Below, piece by piece: positions 6,068 through 10,540 of a DNA stretch of 10,540 nt. How positions within the stretch are numbered: the stretch's first letter is position 1; every line of letters begins with the position of its first letter. The notes under the pieces were generated by a model, which did no database searches, was not told the DNA's origin, and saw only the letters and a program-made list of their open reading frames with translations. The DNA is from an uncultured Collinsella sp. (GTDB lineage Bacteria > Actinomycetota > Coriobacteriia > Coriobacteriales > Coriobacteriaceae). The DNA is taken from contig CATZKS010000073.1 in NCBI GenBank assembly GCA_958421035.1, positions 1-10,540 on the forward strand, read 5' to 3'. The position numbers were made by a program, and so were the translations under genes.

Positions 6068-6105
6068 TTGCCTGTTATTGCCTGTTTGTCTAAAACTTCT
6101 AAAAC
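6068..6105 (+). repeat. Two phased direct-repeat pairs in the divergent region
   Basis: TTGCCTGTT occurs at 6068-6076 and again at 6078-6086, a 10-bp period. TCTAAAAC occurs at 6089-6096 and 6098-6105, a 9-bp period. Between them TTGTCTA (6086-6092) repeats the left half of the operator motif. The near-helical spacing suggests a protein-binding site, perhaps for an activator or an auxiliary GntR half-site. Confidence 0.45.
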
Positions 6106-6115
6106 AAAATATTTA

Positions 6116-6143
6116 TCGACTTGTCTAGATAGGCTTGTATAAG
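6116..6143 (+). promoter_or_regulatory. Predicted promoter of the dehydrogenase-gntR unit
   Basis: TCGACT (6116-6121) and TATAAG (6138-6143) form a -35/-10 pair with a 16-bp spacer. The -10 matches consensus at five of six bases and the -35 at four. The operator at 6119-6133 lies across the -35 and spacer, mirroring the arrangement on the opposite strand. Transcription would start near 6150, about 50 nt before the dehydrogenase ATG. Confidence 0.6.
6119..6133. promoter_or_regulatory. GntR/HutC-type operator, right copy
   Basis: ACTTGTCTAGATAGG carries the same TCTAGA-centred motif as the site at 5989-6003, in inverted orientation, with centres 131 bp apart. It overlaps the predicted promoter of the dehydrogenase. 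The pair would let one regulator control both divergent units, possibly with DNA looping. Confidence 0.75.
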
Positions 6144-6199
6144 GATGTTTGCATACCTATACTTCATTACAACATTCACCGCCACGTTAAGGAGTCACC

Positions 6200-7225
6200 A
6201 TGAAAAGCGCGGTCTTCTATGGAAAGCACGACCTCAGAGTCGAGGAATCGGCAAAGCCGGCCGTGGGCAGGCGCGACGTTCTGATCAACGTCAAAGCTTG
6301 CGGCGTCTGCGGTACCGACGTTCATATCTATGAAGGCGACAAGGGTGCAGCCGACGTTACCCCGCCTACGATCCTTGGTCATGAGTTTGCGGGCGTTGTC
6401 GAGGCCGTAGGCAGCGACGTCACCGACTTTAAACCGGGCGATCGCGTGTGCATTGACCCAAACCATCCCTGCGGCTGCTGCGAACCCTGCCGTGACGGAA
6501 TCAACCACTACTGCGAGCATATGACCGGCTACGGCACCACCGTTAACGGCGGCTTTGCGGAGTACTGCTCCGTCGATATGCAGCAAGTCTACAAGTTGGG
6601 CGATCACACCAGCTTTGAGCAGGGTGCTATGACCGAGCCCGTCGCCTGCTGCCTGCACGGCATCGATATGTGCAGCATCAAGCCCGGCAGCACAGTTGTC
6701 GTTATCGGCGGCGGCATGATCGGCCTGCTCATGATGCAGCTTGCCAAAAACGCCGGCGCCACCAAAGTCGTCTTGCTCGAGCCTGTCGAGGGCAAACGCG
6801 AGGTTGCACTCAAGCTCGGCGCCGATCTGACGATCGACTCCATCCACGAGGACGTCCCGGCCCGCCTGAAGCAGGAGGGCGTCGGCAACGTCGATGTCGT
6901 TATCGAGTGTGTTGGCAAGCCCGTCACCATCGAGCAGGCCATCCAGATCGCCGGCCACAAGGCTACGGTCATGATGTTCGGCCTCACCAAGCCCGATGAG
7001 ACAATCACCGTCAAGCCCTTCGAGGTCTTCCAGAAGGAGCTTGTGCTCACCTCGTCCTACATCAACCCTTATACGCAGCGTCGCGCGCTCGGGCTCATCG
7101 ACTCTGGCAGGCTCGACGTATCCTCGATGGTCGCAAAGGTAGCTTCCCTCGATGAACTCGGCGCCATCCTGTCAGACCCGGCCCTGCGTGCCATGGGCAA
7201 ATATATAATCGACCCCAGCAAGTAA
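6200..7225 (+). CDS. Zinc-dependent medium-chain alcohol/polyol dehydrogenase (341 aa)
   Basis: This is an MDR-superfamily NAD(P)-dependent dehydrogenase of the sorbitol / threonine / 2,3-butanediol dehydrogenase type. Catalytic zinc ligands are visible as Cys37 (CGVCGTDVH), His61-Glu62 (GHEFAG) and Glu146 (TEPVAC). The structural-zinc lobe is complete, with Cys91, Cys94, Cys97 and Cys105 spaced Cx2Cx2Cx7C. The Rossmann motif VVIGGGMIG (about residues 167-175) is followed by an acidic residue, Glu194, at the end of the second strand, which favours NAD over NADP. TAAGGAG (6188-6194) five bases before the ATG supports the start. It lies divergent from the PTS/GH4 pair and 65 bp before the GntR gene, under the predicted common operators. 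This suggests it oxidises a product of the same substrate, for example sorbitol released from a glucosyl-polyol. Substrate specificity cannot be read from sequence. Confidence 0.9.
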   Translation: MKSAVFYGKHDLRVEESAKPAVGRRDVLINVKACGVCGTDVHIYEGDKGAADVTPPTILGHEFAGVVEAVGSDVTDFKPGDRVCIDPNHPCGCCEPCRDGINHYCEHMTGYGTTVNGGFAEYCSVDMQQVYKLGDHTSFEQGAMTEPVACCLHGIDMCSIKPGSTVVVIGGGMIGLLMMQLAKNAGATKVVLLEPVEGKREVALKLGADLTIDSIHEDVPARLKQEGVGNVDVVIECVGKPVTIEQAIQIAGHKATVMMFGLTKPDETITVKPFEVFQKELVLTSSYINPYTQRRALGLIDSGRLDVSSMVAKVASLDELGAILSDPALRAMGKYIIDPSK

Positions 7226-7290
7226 ATCGATTGACACCTGCGCGGGCGGCCCTCATCCGTCGTTCACGCGCCCAGCTCTAGGAGACCGTC

Positions 7291-8046
7291 ATGGCGCGAG
7301 CCATCTTCCAAACTATTTATGACAACGTGAAGCAGTCGATTGACGACGGCACATACGCCTATCAGAGTTATCTGCCTTCGGAGACTGAGCTCACGCAGCT
7401 GTTTGACTGTTCACGCATGACGGTCCGTCGCGCCATCTCGATGCTTGCGGCAGATGGTTACGTGCTCCCCCAGCAAGGCAAAGGCATGCGCGTCATTCGC
7501 AACATCAGTGACGAGAAGAGTCGTGGTGGCGGCGGACTCGAGACCTTTAAGGAAATCGCGACCAGCCGAGGCTTTGAGCTCAAGACTGTCACCACCGTCT
7601 TTGAGCTCCTCGTCTGTAGCAAGGCACTCTCCGGGATTACCGGGTTTCCCGAAGGCTGTGAGCTCACACGCGCCAAACGCATTCGTTATGCAGACGGACA
7701 TGCCGTGTGCTCCGACGACTCCTATTACCTAAGCTCACAGGTACCGGGGCTGACACCCGAGATTGTCAACGACTCGATCTATCGTTACCTCGAAGAAGAC
7801 CTTGGCATTAAGATTGCCACGGGCAAACGCGATGTAACGATTGAGCATCCCACGCCCGAGGATGCACGCGTGCTCGATCTCGACGACTTTAACGCACTCG
7901 CCGTTGTACGCGGGCAGACCTACAACGCCGACGGTATCCTTATGGAATACACCGAGACAAAGCAGGTTCCCAGCTTCTTTTTACTCCACGAAACGGTCAC
8001 CCGCCGCAATAACGGCAGCGAGACCCATCAGAGCAGTATGAGCTAA
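7291..8046 (+). CDS. GntR-family (HutC/TreR subfamily) regulator with UTRA domain (251 aa)
   Basis: The N-terminal winged helix-turn-helix spans residues about 4-70, with the GntR signature LPSETELTQLFDCSRMTVRRAI and the wing YVLPQQGKGMRV. The remainder (about 88-236) has the pattern of a UTRA effector-binding domain: a start near ETFKEIATSRGFE, an inner SSQVPGLTPEIVNDSIYRYLEEDLGIKI, and the typical closing NADGILMEYTETKQVPSFFLL. Such proteins are usually repressors released by a sugar phosphate, so an alpha-glucoside 6-phosphate or glucose-6-phosphate is a reasonable inducer guess. TAGGAG (7279-7284) with 6-nt spacing supports the ATG. It follows the dehydrogenase by 65 bp, probably in the same transcript, and would then be autoregulated through the operator at 6119-6133. 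A strong terminator follows. Confidence 0.93.
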   Translation: MARAIFQTIYDNVKQSIDDGTYAYQSYLPSETELTQLFDCSRMTVRRAISMLAADGYVLPQQGKGMRVIRNISDEKSRGGGGLETFKEIATSRGFELKTVTTVFELLVCSKALSGITGFPEGCELTRAKRIRYADGHAVCSDDSYYLSSQVPGLTPEIVNDSIYRYLEEDLGIKIATGKRDVTIEHPTPEDARVLDLDDFNALAVVRGQTYNADGILMEYTETKQVPSFFLLHETVTRRNNGSETHQSSMS

Positions 8047-8055
8047 CCATCTATT

Positions 8056-8127
8056 AGTTGCGGTGGAATAGTTCCTAGAATGGCCAGCTTAAGGGCAAAA
8101 CAGGAACTATTCCACCCCAACTTTTTT
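8056..8127 (+). terminator. Long-stem intrinsic terminator after the GntR gene
   Basis: Arms at 8056-8076 and 8102-8122 pair at 20 of 21 positions around a 25-nt loop, and TTTTTT (8122-8127) follows directly. It starts 10 nt after the GntR stop and has the geometry of a Rho-independent terminator, though the stem is much longer than usual. The long, nearly perfect arms also fit a repeated intergenic element. Confidence 0.85.
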
Positions 8128-8159
8128 GGCCGGCGGGGCAGCACCTGTCCCACCGGCCA
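8127..8159. terminator. GC-rich hairpin between converging gntR and Fe-S genes
   Basis: TGGCCGGCGGGGCA (8127-8140) pairs with TGTCCCACCGGCCA (8146-8159), with one mismatch and one G-U wobble and a 5-nt loop. It lies 18 bp beyond the Fe-S gene stop on the minus strand. On that strand an A-run, not a T-run, follows the stem, so terminator function for the Fe-S gene is only possible. Confidence 0.55.
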
Positions 8160-8177
8160 TCATTTACGCTCTTTCAG

Positions 8178-9431
8178 CTAGTCCGCGAGCTTCTCCACCT
8201 GATCGAGCATCTTGTCGAGCTTGGCCTTTGCTTCGGCCTTGACCTTCTCAGCTTCTTCGTGAGCCTTCGCCTTCTGGGCGGCCTTTTCCTCGGCTTCGGG
8301 ATCGACGACGACCAGATTGGACGCGTCGTGCTCAACAAGCTTGAGCGCATGCTCGGGACAAACCTTGACACAGGCGCCGCAGCCTAAACAATACGTGGAC
8401 TCCAACGCAAAGCGGCCGCTTCCCACCAAATCGCAGGCGAACGTGGGGCACACGTTGACGCACTCGCCGCACGACGTGCACTTGTCAAAATCGCACTCCG
8501 GCGTGCTCACCTGCATATTCTGGGCAAGCTCGGGATGGTTCTGCAGTGTCGAGAGCACCAGCTGCCGCCCATGGGTGAGCGAACGGCGACGCTTGGTCGT
8601 CGTGGTGCCGCACATGGTGTTGAGCGTACGCTCCAGCTGGGTAATCTGATGGCGATGGGCCTTGAGCTTTTGCGTCACCGAAGCCAGCGCCGCCGTCGCC
8701 GGATTGAGCTTGGTCACCGTCAGGCCCGTGGTGCGGGCAATTTTTTCCATGTACTCTTTGCGCTCGTACTCGCGGCGCTTATGGCATTTGAGGCTCTTGG
8801 GGTCGACCTCCAAGCCCATACCCGTGCCGGACCACTCCTCGGCCTTCGCAATCGCCTCGCCCAGAATGTCCTCGCCGCCGGTGTTGCGGCATTTATCGCA
8901 CACGCCCAACGGCAGGTACACACTCACGTTGGGATAGTCGGCCAGTACCGAGAACCAGGTCTCGGCCGTAATATCGCCCACGCAGGCAACGACGACTTCG
9001 TTCTCGCGCGGCATGCGCTTAAGGGCACGCGTGCAGGTGACGTAGGCGGTCTCGTGGCTCGTAGCCGCCGAGACAATGTCGTCGTAGACGTTTTTGGGCG
9101 CCAAGCGCGGCGAGATGATTGCCTCGGTCGGACAGGCAGCGGAGCACAGGCCGCACTTGCGACAGGAGTCGAGGATCTCGATGGCGTCTTCCTCGACCTC
9201 GATAGCGTTGACCGGGCACACGTCCATGCACGCGGTGCAGCCGCTCTTTTCGTTTTTGCAGGTCAGGCACGGAATGGTGTTACCGCGCGGACGCTCCTTG
9301 TAGTCGGCAGGATTCCACTGCGGCGCCGACGGATCGAGTGCATCGGTCACACCGCCAAGCGGGTTTTTAAGAAAGTCGAAACCCTTGCTGATCTCGATAA
9401 TGTCATCAAACAGATCGTGTTCCTGCGCCAT
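8178..9431 (-). CDS. Multi-cluster [4Fe-4S] ferredoxin-type protein (417 aa)
   Basis: This is a predicted cytoplasmic electron-transfer or Fe-S scaffold protein of unknown role. The N-terminal half carries a ferredoxin-like pair: Cys55/58/65/68/72 (CTACMDVCPVNAI) and Cys90/93/96/100 (CRKCGLCSAACPTEAI). The C-terminal half has a second complete pair: Cys318/321/324/328 (CTSCGECVNVCP) and Cys348/351/354/358 (CLGCGACVKVCP). Up to four cubane clusters are therefore expected. The middle (about 125-220) has further cysteines, at 133, 150, 178, 181 (CDKC) and 216, within an alpha/beta-looking segment (NEVVVACVGDITAETWFSVLADYPNVSVYLPLGVC). The last 40 residues are a charged Ala/Lys/Glu helix, probably a coiled coil. 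ATG 9431 is preceded by GGGAGGGG; an upstream TTG (9461) is less likely. It lies downstream of the gldA-like gene on the same strand, 151 bp away. I do not recognise a named family. Confidence 0.85.
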   Translation of the reverse strand: MAQEHDLFDDIIEISKGFDFLKNPLGGVTDALDPSAPQWNPADYKERPRGNTIPCLTCKNEKSGCTACMDVCPVNAIEVEEDAIEILDSCRKCGLCSAACPTEAIISPRLAPKNVYDDIVSAATSHETAYVTCTRALKRMPRENEVVVACVGDITAETWFSVLADYPNVSVYLPLGVCDKCRNTGGEDILGEAIAKAEEWSGTGMGLEVDPKSLKCHKRREYERKEYMEKIARTTGLTVTKLNPATAALASVTQKLKAHRHQITQLERTLNTMCGTTTTKRRRSLTHGRQLVLSTLQNHPELAQNMQVSTPECDFDKCTSCGECVNVCPTFACDLVGSGRFALESTYCLGCGACVKVCPEHALKLVEHDASNLVVVDPEAEEKAAQKAKAHEEAEKVKAEAKAKLDKMLDQVEKLAD

Positions 9432-9582
9432 GCGCGGCCCCTCCCTGAGCAGTGCAAACAAGCAAGAGATAATGATACGCTATCGGCCCACGCCTCGGGC
9501 AAATTACACGCGGAGCATCTTTGCAGCAAATAGCCCATGGCCTATCGCCGTCTCGATTGCACAAGGTCAATCAAGCGCCAAA
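9432..9582. other. Intergenic region between gldA-like and Fe-S genes
   Basis: The 151 bp between the two minus-strand genes hold the Shine-Dalgarno for the Fe-S gene (complement of about 9438-9446). They also hold a possible -10, TATCAT on the minus strand (9477-9472). TTGCCC lies upstream at a long 19-bp spacing, so a separate promoter for the Fe-S gene is only weakly supported. No terminator hairpin is visible after the gldA-like stop. Confidence 0.35.
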
Positions 9583-10540
9583 CTATGCCTCGCACATGAG
9601 CTGCACGAGTTTTTGTTTGGTCACCTTGGCCTGTTCGTTAGCCATATTGCGCTCGTTTCTAAAGACCGCATTTGCAACACCCTGCAGATCGGCATCGGAA
9701 ATCTCGCCAAGACCCAGCTCCTCGAGCGTCGTCGGCAGACCAACGCGCTGGCAAAACTCGAGCACCTGATCAAGCTCGGGCGCACGCTCCAGGCGCAGCT
9801 GCACCACCAGGCCAAATGCCACGGCCTCACCATGCATGGCCTTGCACTCGGGCAGAATCGTCAGGCCGTTGGCGATAGCATGCGCCAACGCCAAGCCACC
9901 GCTCTCAAAGCCGACGCCCGAGAGCAGAATATTGCACTCGATCAGGCGCTCAACCGCCGGCGATATACGGCCCTTTTTGAGATCGCGCTTGGCAGCGACG
10001 CCGCACTCCATAAGCGTGTCATAGCAGGCACGAGCCGCAACCAAGGCCAAGTGTCCCGGTGCGCCACCGTGCTCGTTGGCGCCGTGCGCCGCGGCGCACG
10101 AACGCGCCTCGAAGTACGTTGCCAGCGCATCGCCCATACCAGCGACCGTCATGCGCAGCGGGGCTGACGCGACCACGTTGGTATCGACCACGACCAGGTC
10201 TGGATTCTTCTCGAGCATCAGATAGCGGTCGAACGACCCATCCTCGTGATACAGCACCGAAATCGCGCTGCACGGACCGTCCATCGAAGCCGCCGTGGGG
10301 CATACGCACAACGGCAACTCGGTATAAAACGCAACGGCCTTGGCGATATCGAGCATTTTGCCGCCGCCAATACCCACTACCATGTCGCAATACTCGGCCT
10401 GGGCTTCCTTAGCCATTTCGAAAACGGCCTCTTCCGTACACGGACCGTCATAAATCTTAAAGAACGGCTCGCTTAGATCGTCGTCCAGAAATCCATCGAC
10501 GATCTGTCTGCACAGCCGATCCTCGGTGCCCTGGTCAAAC
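9583..10540 (-). CDS. gldA: Glycerol dehydrogenase, iron-containing ADH superfamily (5' partial)
   Basis: This is an NAD-linked oxidoreductase interconverting glycerol and dihydroxyacetone, or a related short polyol/ketone pair. The frame is open to the right edge: codons upstream of the internal ATG at 10416 read FFKIYDGPCTEEAVFEMAKEAQ and continue the family alignment. The gene therefore starts beyond the window, with roughly 40 residues missing. The NAD-binding GIGGGKMLDIAKAVA, PTAASMDGPCSAISVLYHEDGSFDRYLML and IVDT-like VVVDTNVVASAPLRM follow GldA closely. Metal ligands are visible as the Asp in AGMGDALATYFEAR and the two His in GLALAHAIANGL and CKAMHGEAVAFG, consistent with a Zn-dependent GldA rather than an Fe enzyme. 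The C-terminus is somewhat shorter than in E. coli GldA. It is upstream of, and possibly co-transcribed with, the Fe-S protein. Confidence 0.93.
   Translation of the reverse strand, partial: FDQGTEDRLCRQIVDGFLDDDLSEPFFKIYDGPCTEEAVFEMAKEAQAEYCDMVVGIGGGKMLDIAKAVAFYTELPLCVCPTAASMDGPCSAISVLYHEDGSFDRYLMLEKNPDLVVVDTNVVASAPLRMTVAGMGDALATYFEARSCAAAHGANEHGGAPGHLALVAARACYDTLMECGVAAKRDLKKGRISPAVERLIECNILLSGVGFESGGLALAHAIANGLTILPECKAMHGEAVAFGLVVQLRLERAPELDQVLEFCQRVGLPTTLEELGLGEISDADLQGVANAVFRNERNMANEQAKVTKQKLVQLMCEA

Larger units (their letters stand above)
5843..6199. other. Divergent regulatory region between EIICB and dehydrogenase genes
   Basis: This stretch separates the minus-strand PTS gene from the plus-strand dehydrogenase. 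No gene is credible inside it. The left part (5843-5980) is a GC-rich 5' leader for the PTS mRNA. The right part is AT-rich and holds two predicted operator/promoter units (entries at 5980-6007 and 6116-6143) and two sets of short direct repeats (6068-6105). TTGACG at 6039-6044 resembles a -35 box but has no matching -10 at normal spacing. Confidence 0.7.

Noticed and set aside
6176..6958. 260-aa open frame on the minus strand opposite the dehydrogenase
   Set aside because: It is antisense to an MDR enzyme with all zinc ligands intact and its Asp/Ala/Gly-rich sequence has no family signature.
8535..9533. 332-aa open frame on the plus strand opposite the Fe-S protein
   Set aside because: It is antisense to a protein with four intact cysteine cluster motifs. 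The Arg/Ala/Gly-rich translation is a shadow.
1..10540. CRISPR array, tRNA, riboswitch or insertion sequence
   Set aside because: No regularly spaced repeats, cloverleaf, recognised aptamer or transposase was found by eye on either strand. A covariance-model scan would be needed to exclude small RNAs in the 119-439 and 5843-6199 gaps.

Overview
The window looks like chromosome of a high-GC anaerobic actinobacterium, most likely a Coriobacteriia gut commensal of the Collinsella/Olsenella type. This is an inference from the GC-rich codon usage, the PTS plus GH4 sugar metabolism, an anaerobic-style multi-[4Fe-4S] protein and a glycerol-dehydrogenase-like gene. No rRNA or tRNA marker is present to confirm it. 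I see no CRISPR array, insertion sequence or phage gene.

Left part (1-1517): the tail of a probable L-asparaginase (stop at 118) is followed by about 320 bp of non-coding, partly AT-rich DNA with several short palindromes. Next comes a compact divergent module. A 72-aa XRE repressor (minus strand) and a 129-aa protein (plus strand) share an intergenic region containing a perfect 24-bp palindrome. The 129-aa protein reads like a HAD-fold domain that has lost its catalytic acids. A small DUF1648/SdpI-like membrane protein lies convergent to it and directly downstream of ychF.

Middle part (1529-8127): the conserved ATPase gene ychF (minus strand) is followed by an alpha-glucoside utilisation locus. 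On the minus strand lie a PTS EIICB permease and a GH4 6-phospho-alpha-glucosidase closely resembling Fusobacterium MalH. Divergent from them on the plus strand lie a zinc-dependent MDR polyol-type dehydrogenase and a GntR/UTRA (HutC subfamily) regulator. The regulator gene ends at a long-stem intrinsic terminator. The divergent region carries two near-identical inverted 15-bp sites centred on TCTAGA, each overlapping a predicted promoter. They are the obvious operators for the GntR protein. The inferred pathway is: PTS imports and phosphorylates an alpha-glucoside, GH4 releases glucose-6-phosphate plus the aglycone, and the dehydrogenase may oxidise a polyol aglycone, for example sorbitol from maltitol.

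Right part (8178-10540): on the minus strand are a 417-aa multi-cluster [4Fe-4S] protein with a Cys-rich middle region and a Lys/Ala/Glu-rich C-terminal helix, and, upstream of it, a glycerol dehydrogenase (gldA-like) whose N-terminus runs off the right edge.

The best candidates for something undescribed are the XRE/pseudo-HAD module, the predicted GntR operator pair with its unusual dehydrogenase partner, and the Fe-S protein of unassigned function.
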